Numbered from the stretch's first letter, positions 12,629 to 24,331 are shown. The stretch is 64,000 bases of DNA from Triglochin maritima (GCA_963682175.1 OY821791.1:31990326-32054325), one strand, 5' to 3'. Program-made: numbers and translations. The notes: generated by a model from the letters alone, not told the origin.

Positions 12629-12912
12629 CTCTACCCCCAACACCTCACCCTCACCCTACACCATACTCCTACACTCCAACCCATACCTCCACAACAACTC
12701 CACCATACCTCCTCTCTCCTCCAAGTCAAACCTCACTTAACCCTAATCCAATCCTAATCCGGTTTAGGGACATAACAATAAGTAACAATAAACGAAAATG
12801 ATTGACATTGAAAATTTCTTAAATCCAAGCCACTACGAAGAACAAAATTAAAGAACCAGACTTACCACTATCTAATTCCAATCATACCATTTACAAAAGT
12901 TCTAAACTTGTT

Positions 12913-13310
12913 AGATTTAACATGAACACGACATACAAACTCCTATTACCACACATTTTGAACGCATGATCAATCTTATAGTATGATTAGGTGTTTAGGA
13001 AAATCAACGATTCCATTACGTTCAAACAGATATACAACAAGTGAACAATCATCAACTTGTTTGTGAACGCGTTCGGATGGAGAGGAAAAAATAACACGAT
13101 TGTCGTAATATAATTGCATTGGGATTCACACATAAGTGTGCCTTTGCGATAGATGCTGGATGTTTTCGAAAGAAAATCACGATGAAGTTTGTTTTAATGG
13201 GTTGAGTTTTTTGTTACATTGTTTGAAGATAGATCACTTTCATCGAATCACCTCATATTATTTAACTTTAGAATGACCAAAGAATTATTTGCACATGTAA
13301 CAAGCTATTA
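12913..13310. repeat. Diverged duplicate of 3373-3670
   Basis: Partner of the copy at 3373-3670 across the gypsy element, sharing the blocks listed there. It runs into the Hsp70 upstream module beginning near 13310. Confidence 0.55.
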
Positions 13311-13579
13311 CATTATTTTCTCGGATGATAATAATATCTTGTTGGGTTGAAAGTTATTTTGGAAAGTGGGTTTTAAAAAAATAAATTGACAAAAGTTTGG
13401 AAAAATGCACTACTTGCCAAAAGTGTATGGATCAAAGATGTAAATTATCGGCAGGTTGCAATATATATATAGCTAGCCTATCAAAGCAGCACATGATTCG
13501 TCTTCCTTTCCAGAAAACAAGCAAATTTCAAATAAGCTTTGTTGGTTCATTTGTTGTGAGTTGAGAGGATTAGGAGAAA
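13310..13579 (+). promoter_or_regulatory. Hsp70-A upstream module (repeated three times)
   Basis: The block with ATAATATCTTGTTGGGTTGA, GCCAAAAGTGTATGGATCAA and CAGCACATGATTCGTCTTCC leads to the ATG at 13580. Diverged copies are at about 27113-27490 and 28270-28608. Repetition together with exon 1 marks it as promoter and 5' UTR of this Hsp70 subfamily. I saw no clear heat-shock element (nGAAn repeats). Confidence 0.55.
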
Positions 13580-14627
13580 ATGGAAGCTGGTGACTCTGGT
13601 AGTATCGGTGAGGGTGAGAAGATGGTGGTGGATGGACCAGTGATCGGAATAGATCTTGGTTATTCCTATTCACGTGTTGCGGTGTGGCATAACAACAAGG
13701 TCGTAGTCATCCCTAACGACCTTGGTGAGCTTCATACGCCGTCATGTGTAGCCTTCACCAAAGAAGACGGGCTTCTAGTCGGGGAGGCTGCAATGAACCA
13801 GATCGGTTCTAATCCTGAGAATACCATCTATGGTTAGTTTTTTTTCCTATCTATTCTATCTATCATGCATCATCCAACTCATATTTTGACTTAACCGAAA
13901 CTAGCCATACTTATATTTTGACTTGTTTGCAATGAAAGTTCTACTGTAAGTCCTACAATGCAATTCCAAATTAAAAGAATTAGCAACAGGGCTATAAGCA
14001 TATGATATATAATTGGATTTTTTGTTGTTGTAGTATTTATGTTGAAAATACAATAAATTAAACAAATGCAGGTATGAAGCGTTTAATTGGTAGAAGATTT
14101 GAAGAAGATGAAGAACAACAATATTTAGCGTTTATTAATTGGCAAAGGTTCATAAAGCGTTTGGCGTTTAAGTTGGTGAAGGGAGAGCAAAGTGACATTA
14201 TAAAGATAGCCGTGATGAATCACCGACAAGGTGAAGAGAAGACATACGCTGTGGAACAGATCTTGTCATTCCTTCTTCGTAAGATGAAGGATGTTGCACA
14301 AGAATTCCTCGGCATCGAAGTTGAAAATGCGGTTATCACTGTTCCCGCGATTTTCAACAACTTGCAACGTCTGGCAACCATAGATGCGGGTAGAATGGCT
14401 GGTCTCAATGTTGTCCGAATACTCAATGAAACCACAGCAGCTGCTTTGGCGTACACCCATCAACAACAACATAAATCCATAGAGAGAAAAGATGTGAACG
14501 TATATGACTTTGGAGGTAGTAAGGTTGACGTGTCTAGTGTCAGGATCGATGGGCCCCATTTGTCGATCGAATATGGTAAGGGATCCTTTTGGTTCGACGG
14601 AGAGGAACTCGATGACATTATGGTCAA

Positions 14628-15253
14628 ATATTTAATCAAAGAATTCAGAAAACAAAGCAATGTTGACATATTAACCGAAGGAAAGTCGGAGCAGCTGTGG
14701 AGACTTCGAAAGGAGTGGGAGAAGGCGAAGAGATCACTTTCAACCACAAACCTTGTCACCCTCCAAATTGATTGCCTCGAAGGAGAAATTGACTTCAACA
14801 TTCAAATCAGTAGAGAGACATTTGAGAAATTGATTACCCGCAATTTCACGGATTCAATTAGATATTATTGCGCTTTCGGGACACCTGATGAATTTGTACT
14901 TGTGGGCGGATTGAATCACATTCCCATGATCCGGGAAATCATATTTAGCCAAAGAATTCAAAAGGCAGAGCAATATTGACATATTAACCGAAGGAAACCC
15001 GGAGCAGCTGTGGAGACTTCGAAAGGAGTGGGAGAAGGTGAAGAGATCACTTTCAACCACAAACCTTGTCACCCTCGAAATTGATTGCCTCCACGACAAC
15101 ATCGACTTCAACATCGAAATCAGTAGAAACAAGTTTGAGGAGCTTAGCGAGAAGTTCCTCTTTATGATTCATATCTTATTATTCAGCCCAACTGATGAAG
15201 TGGTACTTGTTGGAGGATTGAATCACATTCCCATGATCCGGGAAATGGTTCGT
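14628..15253 (+). repeat. 313-bp tandem duplication inside Hsp70-A
   Basis: The segment from KYLIKEF to HIPMIRE occurs twice; the GAATTCA...CAAAGCAATGTTGAC block at 14641 reappears at 14954, an offset of 313. As 313 is not a multiple of three, the junction near 14938 shifts the frame and creates the stop at 14979. The copies differ at several residues (EGEIDFNIQ against DNIDFNIE), so the event is not very recent. Confidence 0.85.
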
Positions 15254-15274
15254 GTTGAGAGCGGTGGCACAAAG

Positions 15275-18200
15275 GAGTTACGTCAGGTTGTCAACAGGGA
15301 TGAGGCGGTGGCAATTGGTGCTGCAATACAAGGTGCTATGCTAAGCGGAGTCCAACACATCGACATTAGAAATCTTCGAGTTAAGGACATCCTTCGTTAC
15401 GACCTATCGATCACCGAGCTATATGCAGGTACGCAAACTAAGTACATATATAGTAGACTTGTATTACAACATATTAATATATAATTAGTTACTACATGTT
15501 AATTACTTCTTAGATAACAAGAGATGTACTATATATATTCTAGGAAAAAGTGGACAGAAAAAAAAGGTGGTTGGGTTTGGTTCTCCATTTCCAATTGGCG
15601 TCGCCACTAGTTGTCGCACAACGTCAGACTACCAAAAGAATATGACATTCGGAGTGTACGAAGGCCGGAGATCTGATAACATTTTGCTTGGGGAAATAGT
15701 AGTAGAAGGGATCACTCCGGCATCTGCTGGTGAAGCTGAGGTTGAACTCATGTTCAACATTGACGATAACTGTATCTTGACGGACGTCACTGCCAAAGAG
15801 ATCAGTCATACCACGAGAGAATTGAGCGTTACATTTACAATATTTGACCTTCCTAGGTTGAGTGATGAGGAGATCGAAAAGATGATGGTGGAGTTGGAGA
15901 CATGGAGGTCTTACGACGACATTTTGAAGGACATGGATTTCGCGAAGAAGGAACTTCAGGCACGCCTAATGGGCATGATAAGCAAGCTTGAAGATGAGAG
16001 ATTGAAGGAGAAGATGGATCCAGTTTTGTATAGGGAATTGGAAGTCTTTGCTTCCAATCTTAAGGCATGGATACGGGAGGAGGGAAATCATACAACTTAC
16101 CAAATACTTCGACAAAAGAAGATCGAATTGAAGAAAATGCAACACATGATGTCACCTTTTGTTGCACAAGGTATGTGTCTTTTTCCTTCTTTATTTGTTT
16201 CACATTTTTACATATATAACGTATGGTAAGTTGAAGCATCTTGGTTAGTATGGTATCGTTCACCATACTTGCGTCATGTCTCATCACAAATATTTTTGAA
16301 ACATTACGAACCTGAAATTATATGGTTTTGAAATAAATTGAAGTACTTATAGTATAAGAAATAATAAATACAATTTCTTTCAAACACGTTGAAAGCAATA
16401 TTTATCATACTTCATGAAGCATCCATAAACATCCAACTTTCAATAATGAAACAAAACATCCATACGAGGCAGCATAAATATAAATTTTTATCAACCTTTT
16501 CAAGTTAACGTGAAAATAGTTACATACTGAAAAGTCGGAGTACCGTCAGGTTGTGAATGGGGATGAGGCGGTGGCAATTGGTGCTGCAATACAAGGTGCT
16601 ATGCTAAGCGGAGTCCAACACATCGACATTAGAAATCTTCGAATTGAGGACACAACTCGTAACAGCCTATACATCACCGACCTATATGCAGGTACGCAAA
16701 CTAAGTACATATATAGTAGACTTGTATTACAACATATTAATATATAATTAGTTACTACATGTTAATTACTTCTTAAACAACGAGAGATGTACTATATATA
16801 TTCTAGGAAAAAGTGGACAGAAAAAAAAGGTGGTTGGGTTTGGTTCTCCATTTCCAATTGGCGTCGCCACTAGTTGTCGCACAACGTCAGACTACCAAAA
16901 CAATATGACATTCGGAGTGTACGAAGGCTGGAGATCTGATAACATTTTCCTTGGGGAAATAGTAGTAGAAGGGATCACTCCGGCATCTGCTGGTGAAGCT
17001 GAGGTTGAACTCATGTTCAACATTGACGATAACTGTATCTTGACGGACATCACAGCCAAAGAGATCAGTCATACCGGGAGAGAATTGAGTGTTACATTTA
17101 CAATATTTGACCTTCCTAGGTTGAGTAATGAGGAGATCGAAAATATGATGGTGGAGTTGGAGACATGGAGGTCTTACGACGACATTTCGAGGGACAAGTA
17201 TTTCGCAAGGAATAAACTTGAGGCAGATCTTATGGGCATGACAAAGAAGCTTGAAGACGAGAGATTGAAGGAGAAGATGGAGTCTGTTATGTATAGCGAA
17301 TTGGAAATCTTTGCTTCCAATCTCAAGGCATGGATACGGGAGGAGGGAAATGATGCAAATTACCAAATACTTCGACAAAAGAAGATCGAACTGAAGATAA
17401 TGCAACACAAGATCTCACCTTTTGTTGAACCAGGTATGTATGTCTTTCCATCTTTAATTTGTTTCATATTTTGACATATTTAACGTATGGTAAGTTGTAG
17501 CATCTTGTTTAGTATGTTATCGTTTACCATACTTACGTTATGTCTTGAAGATATTAGTTTAATACACCTCCATTGAAGTGGGTCCACACCACCACTCTTA
17601 ACTTTGTTATAATGTCGTTAGTTTTAATATTATTTTAAAATTTCACTTTGCACATTTAACCTTGAAAAACTAAAGATTTACATAAATCCATTTATTTTTA
17701 AAATCTTCATGATTCTAAAGAAAATGTTAAATTAAAAATTAACCTTGGGTACATAAGCATTGTCTTTACTCGATTCTGTTGCTTTAGTATGGAAAGAATT
17801 GGGTCATGATGAATTTAGCAAATCATAATTTGAATCATATTTTCTTAGTTTTTATTACTTCTTTTAAATAGTGGCACCTAATAACATTTTATTATTTTTG
17901 TTAAAAATTAAATAAGAAAATTAAATAAACAACATAAAATTTTAGTTTACTTTTGGTTCCCAAATATCAAATGTTTATCTTATGAGTTTCAGACTAAACC
18001 AATTGATATGGTCGTGTTTCGCGAACCAAAAAAACAATAAAGAGTATTATACACTTAAGCATGTGTAGCAAATCAATAATTAACTATCGATGTATAAAAT
18101 TTATATATCACTACTCTATAATTGTATCCCAGAAAATAACTCAAGTTTGAATGATAACTAACAAATAAAAGATTTTTGCCAAGTGTGATGTGAAAAGTTA

Positions 18201-18294
18201 GCTTACCTATTCGATTTCCATACGAGGCAGCATAAATATATATTTTTATCAACCTTTTCAAGTTAACATGAAAATAGTTACATACTGAAAAGTC
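15275..18294 (+). repeat. Tandem duplication of Hsp70-A 3' module
   Basis: Unit 1 starts near 15275 and ends at the junction near 16537; unit 2 runs from 16538. The offset is 1263 bp throughout the coding part (TGAGGCGG at 15301 and 16564; the GAAAAAGTGGACAG exon start at 15544 and 16807). The ~85 bp before the junction (16452-16537, CATACGAGGCAGCATAAATA) recur at 18218-18293, downstream of unit 2. Both endpoints of the duplicated segment are therefore visible. Unit 2 has about 500 bp of extra downstream DNA. Confidence 0.85.
16538..17474 (+). pseudogene. Second copy of Hsp70-A 3' exons
   Basis: It encodes RQVVNGDEAVAIGAAIQGAMLSG (end of the ATPase domain, given here in name only as the DEAVAIGAA block), then after a GT-AG intron (16692-16806) a substrate-binding-domain segment to the stop at 17472-17474. 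Its protein resembles unit 1 at roughly 85-90% by eye. Both copies end in a GTATGT donor-like site after the SPFV block, and reading through gives different short tails. It has no start codon or promoter of its own, so it is either a terminal exon of an aberrant transcript or dead. Confidence 0.7.
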
Positions 18295-19184
18295 GAAAGC
18301 ATGCTCATGTCTTATGAACTTTTAAGTTATTCCACTAATTAACTACAAAGCCAGTCACGTGTAATAAACCACCAAAGCCTATGACTTCCTAATAGTTGAT
18401 CAACACATCCGCCTTTCAATTTGTACTACTTACTACCAAGAAACATATTATGTACATTACTTATAGGACATTGAGAATTTTATATGAAAATATAGTTAAG
18501 TATCTTAATATTTGTAGTTTGCAGAGAAACTAATAAGAATAAAAAAATAGTTGCTTCACTTTTATATATACTTGAAATACATATTACTTTAGCATTTATA
18601 AAATATTACATGTAGTTAGTAACTATACCTACTATTGACCTGCCTGGTAAACAAGTAAAATGTTGTGGAACTATTAATTAGAGCTCAATAAATTTATACA
18701 ATTAATAATCACAATTATGATATATACTTTGACAAGTGGAGAGAGGTAATTAATACGAAAAACTATAATTACTCTCGTTTAAAATATTACATTTTGATGT
18801 AAATTATAGTTGGTGAAAATTCTAGTTAAAAGATTGTGCATCAAACTATTTTTATTTCTTTGGATGATGTGACAAATATCATATATTTTGACATATGATT
18901 TAATAATTACTCTTTAAATTCACAAGTCCTGCACTTGATATCAGATATTTTTTTCCCGTAAACAGTTATTAGCTAACGTATTTTAATGAATTGTTACATG
19001 GAGGACATCTAGATTGAGTACTTTGTTTTCTTAAATGGATTAGATAAAATATCACAAGAAAGTATGCATAAGCTGCTAGCATGTTGGCGGATGCAACTCT
19101 CTTGATACCTACAAATTAACTAATTTAAAAATTATACTTATTGTACTTTTCCAACTCCTAATTCTAAAAATATTGACTTTAATT
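17475..19184. other. Intergenic, AT-rich
   Basis: 17490-17560 repeats 16220-16290 and 18218-18293 repeats 16452-16537, both parts of the tandem duplication above. Otherwise no coding or structural signal seen; presumably contains the promoter of the next gene. Confidence 0.6.
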
Positions 19185-22100
19185 ATGACGTTTGTAAATT
19201 TGGAAGACAAAGTAGAGGACGATGTAAGTGGAAGTGTAGAAGTGGCTTATGAGCCAGTGATAGGGGTCGACCTTGGCACGTCCAACTCTTGCGCGGCTGT
19301 GTGGGAAAATGGAGATGCAAAGATCGTTCTTAGCGAGCAAGGAAACAGGTTTATACCTTCCTACGTTGCCTTCACTGATGATGATGATGAGGTGCTCTAC
19401 GGCGAGGTTGCAAAGGCACAACTAACTTACAACCCAGAGAATACGATCTACGGTTAGTCTTCTCCTTATCTTTACTATTTTTCTTCATTTACATTTTCTA
19501 ATTCCATTTCCCCAAGACGAATTTATGGAGGTCAACAGTTAACCTTTGTGTTTTCTGAACCAAAGGTTGCAAATTCAATTTTTTTTACTACGAATACATT
19601 CGCTCGTTCATATACTAATAAAAAACATTAAAACTGCATGCCTTACAACTTCATATGTTAGGAAATGTGCGTTGTTCAATAATTGTCATCAGGTTGCTTG
19701 TCGAAGCAGTAGAAAACAATAACTGATAGACGAAATTAAACACACTTAATGAAATTACTTCTATTAAAAGTGAAATTTCATTTCGTTGAAACTTCCAATT
19801 GACATCAGCTAGTTTGTATCCATTTGCAAAGTCACGAAAATTTAATTTTGCATCGTGGACTATTGTGGTATCTAGTGGTTTAATTTGTTAAAAATAGACG
19901 ACATAAATGAATTATACTTTCATAGTCTGTATCAAAAAGGGTTTAATTTGTAGAGTTTTTTTGTCATTTGTAGATTCCTTTATTAAAAGAATAACAATAA
20001 ACTCTAGTTGTGGATTTATTTTGTGATATTTTGAGTCGGGGACTTGAGATTGTGATTAAATTTTATTTCTTTGGAAGAGGATGAAAATAACTACATATCA
20101 TATTTCACAAGAAATGTATCAATTAAGCTATTACCATAAATACTATATCTATTTTTTTTTTATTGCACAAGTGATAATCGGTTATTTATGATCAGGTATT
20201 AAACGCTTAATTGGTCGAAAATTCAACGACGAGATGGTTCAAGAAATGATAAAAATGTGGCCATTCGAGGTTGCTGAAGGAGAGGACAACGAACCAATGA
20301 TCACTGTCAAGTACAAGGAAGAAATGATACAATACAGCGCACCAGAAATTATGTCCAAATTGCTTCGAAATATGAAGCGGTTGGCAGAGAGAATGTTGAA
20401 CAAAGAAAAAATTAAGGATGTCGTGATTACTGTTCCTGTTCACTTTGGCCCATCAGAGCACACAACAATAACAAAAATTGCTGCAACGGTTGGACTTGAG
20501 ATCTCCCAAATAATCAGCGAGCCAGTTGCTGCTGCTATGGCTTACCTATCAAACAATATCTCTGACGAGAAAAAGAATGTCTTGGTGTTCGATCTGGGCG
20601 GTGGGACGCTTGACATCTCACTACTTGAGATGCAAAAATCAATTGTGGAGGTTAAAGCTAAGGTAGGAAACTCTAGCTTGGGTGGTGATGACTTCGATAA
20701 AAGCTTGATGAAGCATCTTATTGATATATTCAACCAGAAAAATCATGTGGACATTAGCAAAAACAAAAAATCAATCGGTAAGCTAAAAGCAGCGTGCGAG
20801 GTGGCTAAGTGGCGGTTATGTGCTAAGAATTGTCATTCATTCGAAGTAGTGATTGAAGCACTCTATAAGGACGTAGATTTTGGTGAAATGGTCCACCGTA
20901 CCACATTTGAAAATCTTAATCAAGAGCTATTTGAGAGATGTATTGAACCTGTTGAGCAGTGCTTGAAGAAGGCTGAGTTGAGAGCAAAGGAAGTTGATGA
21001 AGTGATTCTAGTGGGAGGATCTACTCGAATTCCGAAGATCCGCGAATTGTTGAAGGAGTTCTTCCATGGAAAGGAATTGTTCGATGACCTCCAACCCGAG
21101 GAAGTTGTGGCTTCAGGGGCAGCCCTCATAGGGGCAAAGTGCAGTCAAGGTAAAAAAGATGACTTCATAATAGAATTTCACCCTGATGATGTCACACAGG
21201 TTTCCCTCGGATTCATGATGAGTGATGGAACAATGCATTTCGTTATTCCAAGGAACAATACCATTCCGACAACAAAAACGATCACCTTCAACCAGTTGCA
21301 GCACCTAACAACTCTCGATGTGTACGAGGGGGAGAAAGAAATAGCACAAGAGAACAACTTGCTTGGGAAACTCAAGCTTTCTGACATTACATCTTCATCA
21401 ACAGGTATATCTATTATATATGTTCGTCAAGGGATGACCACAATTACTTAAATTTACCAACTAATTAGTAGTCACCAACAAATCACCTAAGTAAAAAAGG
21501 AAATCATAATATATGAAAAGTCATGTACCCAATTAACAATGCAAAATCAACACAACAAACCATCTCTATAGAGTGTTCATTTTAATGTTGTTTTTGCAAT
21601 TTTTCAATTCAGGTGATCGTAAATTGGAGGTGTCCTTCTCTGTGGATAAGAATAACGAAGTAGTTGTCATAGCAAACAATGTCATCACTGGCACGACTAC
21701 AACAGAAACATTTTCCAAGTATCGAATCGCCAACCAGAGAAGAGAAAATGAAAAGAAAAGATTTGAGGAGAAGAAAGAAAAGAGAAAATGGGAGGCTTGG
21801 GACAAACTAAAAAAGGAGTTAGACTCACAAAGTACTAAACTCAAAGAAGAAAATGTGAAAGAAGTCATTGGAGAGTACATTTATGATATTTTATTTGCGG
21901 CGAATTCAATGGCCATAGAGTGGTTGAACAAGGAAGGGTTAGAAGCAGACCAAAAAGATATTGAAAGAATGGAGAAAGATCAGGATTGGCTCTTCACTGC
22001 ACTTACAAAAAAACTTGACCTTCAAACAGATGAAGTTCTGCCTTCATGTGGAGCTATGACAGGGGGAAAGAACAATAGTGGCCAAGAGGATGACTTCGAA

Positions 22101-22964
22101 ACAATACCCAAACTCCTTGCCTCCCTTGGCTTCAAAAGGAATGATGGAAGCATGAAAGTTGTCATTCCAAGGAACACCAAACTCTCAAAGAAAAAAGTGA
22201 TCACCCTTCACCAAAAGGAGTACCCAATAACTCTCGAGGTGTATGAGGGTGAGAAGGAAATGACAAACGAAAACAATTTACTTGGGACACTCGGGCCCAT
22301 TAGTCCTACACCTACAACCACAGGTATATCTAATATGTCCATCAATGTTGAGATTATTCCTAACCTACAAACTGAGTAATATTTGAAATAAACAAACTAA
22401 AAATATGTTTGAAATTGTAAGCAAAAGAAATTATATGTTTAGACATGAAATTGATAAAACCTGAATATTATTGACTTGATGCTTACTTTACTTGAGATTT
22501 ACTTTTACAATTGTTTGTTCAATTTATTCTCAGGTGGTTGGATATTGGAGGTAACATTTCATGTGAGTAAAAATAAAGATGTTCAAGTAACAGCCAAAGA
22601 TACAAGAAGTGACAACATCATGGCAAAAACATTTTCAGACAATGATCGTAGGTTAAACCCAACCACAATTACCATGATGATACAAGTAAATGAAAAGATG
22701 ACTTTTGAGCAAAAGAAGGCACAAGAAAAACGAGAGGCTTTCCGTGTTATGGAGGAGCATCAAAACTTGCTAACTTACGCACTTGAAGATTTAAAGGTAA
22801 AAGAAAGACTTGGAGAGCATATACATGCCATTCTACAGAAAGCAAATTGGAATGCTAGACAATGGTTGAAAAGGGAAAAAGAAGGAGAATTGAATGACAT
22901 CACCCAGATGAACGAAGATGTTGAATTGATCATCAATGCATTGAGAAAACGTATCAGTTTCTAA
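19185..22964 (+). CDS. Hsp70-like protein with duplicated substrate-binding domain
   Basis: Four exons joined by GT-AG introns, all phase 1: 19185-19452, 20196-21404, 21613-22323, 22534-22964; they give 872 residues against about 650 for ordinary cytosolic Hsp70. The start is the first in-frame ATG. Exons 1-2 form a full nucleotide-binding domain: phosphate-1 IGVDLGTSNSCAAVW (27-), phosphate-2 DLGGGTLDISLL (222-), adenosine motif LVGGSTRIPKI (near 362). Residues 388-628 and 629-872 are two copies of one module: end of the ATPase domain (LQPEEV.. / LQTDEV..), beta substrate-binding part (VSLGFMMSDG / ASLGFKRNDG; VIPRN in both; VYEGEKE in both) and a charged helical lid. The intron inside the beta domain is duplicated too. 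The usual hydrophobic DLLLLD linker is absent, replaced by EFHPDDVTQ, and there is no EEVD tail; it ends RKRISF. Hsp70s are ATP-driven chaperones; a two-clamp form is my inference and expression is unknown. Confidence 0.85.
21089..22961 (+). repeat. In-frame tandem duplication of Hsp70-B SBD module
   Basis: Unit 1 is 21089-22019, unit 2 is 22020-22961, offset 931 bp at the start. Each unit contains half of the beta domain, an intron ending in CAG/GTG, the rest of the beta domain and the lid. Protein identity between units is moderate by eye, so this duplication is much older than the one in gene A. The join is in the middle of exon 3, directly after the first lid (TALTKKLD). Confidence 0.85.
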
Positions 22965-24331
22965 CGATTAAAAGGAACATATGTCATAATATGCAATGAT
23001 ATATTTTAAAGATGTATTGGTAATCGTAGTTGGAGTTTACTTTCACTTTATATGGCTACTTGTATTTGTTTTCATGAAAATAATTTATATGAGAATGCAT
23101 GCTTCCCTTACGTACAACTTCGTAGATGAATTTCTTTCGAGCTATGAATTCAATTTTTTATCTTTTTTTGGCAAAGGAAAATGAAATTCTACTTTTTTTA
23201 GAACAAAATCCTAGACTAATACCATTGCAACGAAGTTCAAGCCTATTTCCACTCCTAGGGATTGAAGTAGTAACCTTTTACAAAAGATGTACTCTTGTAA
23301 AAGTGAACTATCAAAAATATATAAATGCTCATAATTTTCAATAATCCTTCCATTATGTACCACTTGCAATTGGTTATTACTCTTATTTATTTCTTTATTT
23401 GCGCTCTATTATCTATTCAACATCAAAATTGCTTCAGTTTACATGCTATACATTTATACTACTTATATCATTTATTATGACTTAGAACAAAAAAATAATA
23501 TAAGCAAGAGCGATACATTAACCTTAGTACTATGAAAATAAATTCAAAATGAATAAGTTTTTTCTTCCATTTTGGCAATAATTTTTTGCTTTCAGTTATT
23601 TGTAGTAAACTAATGAAAGCAAATACAAGAAAAATATTAGGTCTCATTTAGATAACTAAAGGTTTTAAAAGTTTATTTTAAAAGTACATTTTCAAGTGTG
23701 AATCCATTTCAAATGTATTTTGAAAATAAATTATCATAGAGACTAATATCTTTAGCAAAAAAATATATTTTTCGTAAATTCAAAGTTTTACAAGAAATAG
23801 ATCAAGAAGAAGAGACACAACATAAATGAGAAGAAAAAACTAAGCCTTACTTCTTTTTCGAAAGAAGGATTTTCAGCCAAAATTGCATATTTTTAATTTG
23901 TTAGTCGGGGTGAGACAAAAATCGCCGTAGGATTGAAAAATGTATTATTCTGAATAATACATTTTTTATCAAAAACCATAGTATTATAGGGCTATCTAAA
24001 CATACTCTTAATAGTTGAGTACTGATGAGCAAGGAGTTAGATTTTATAAAATAATGGTAATTATTGATAAATAATAAACAAATAAATAAGTTGATACAAA
24101 AATGTGTCAATGTAAAACTAGTACTTGTAGTATATATTCCCAAAAGAAAGGTTCGTGTCAAACCATAAGCAATAACACAAGTTGTGTTTGGATGTGGTTT
24201 TGGTGGTGTCAGATTCCTGCGCTGACCATCGATGACCGTTTTTAGGGTTTAGCGTTGATTACGTAGTAGTTTTGCCATTCGTAAGCATGCAGTCTAGTGA
24301 TGTTCAAGGATGCTCGATCATAAAGATTGGG

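Larger units (their letters stand above)
3838..12777 (-). mobile_element. Ty3/gypsy chromovirus, Tekay/Del-type, full length
   Basis: A complete LTR retrotransposon of 8.94 kb on the minus strand. The 5' LTR is 10598-12777 and the 3' LTR 3838-6014; both have TG...CA ends. Inside are a PBS complementary to initiator tRNA-Met, an uninterrupted gag-pol frame with a C-terminal chromodomain, and a purine-rich tract before the 3' LTR. Flanking 5-mers are ATATG (3833-3837) and ATAAG (12778-12782), a target duplication with one mismatch. By eye the LTRs differ by about 8 substitutions and one 3-bp indel, which implies a young insertion. Domain order and chromodomain place it among plant chromoviruses; the Tekay/Del clade is inferred. 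Confidence 0.95.
10598..12777 (-). repeat. 5' LTR of the gypsy element
   Basis: 2180 bp and directly adjoins the primer-binding site, which makes it the 5' LTR of the minus-strand element. It would carry the promoter of the element. It is 3 bp longer than the other LTR because of an ACA gain near 12408. Confidence 0.95.
13580..17474 (+). pseudogene. Hsp70-like gene A, broken by internal duplications
   Basis: Exon 1 (13580-13832) opens [10 protein letters not shown] and carries [15 protein letters not shown], the Hsp70 phosphate-1 loop with the usual TT changed to YS. Exon 2 starts at 14072 after a GT-AG intron at the position usual for plant Hsp70 (ENTIYG/MKRLIGRRF). Phosphate-2 reads VYDFGGSKVDV instead of the family's DLGGGTFDV; the adenosine motif reads VLVGGLNHIP instead of VLVGGSTRIP. 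A 313-bp tandem duplication (units from about 14628 and 14941) ends the frame at 14979; coding resumes in another frame around 15038. A GT-AG intron (15429-15543) separates the end of the ATPase domain from the substrate-binding domain (15544-16229). A second copy of the 3' module follows at 16538-17474. It probably has no working ATPase. An expressed, spliced remnant cannot be excluded. Confidence 0.75.

Noticed and set aside
12778..12782. Perfect target duplication for the gypsy element
   Set aside because: ATAAG against ATATG has one mismatch, so described as imperfect.
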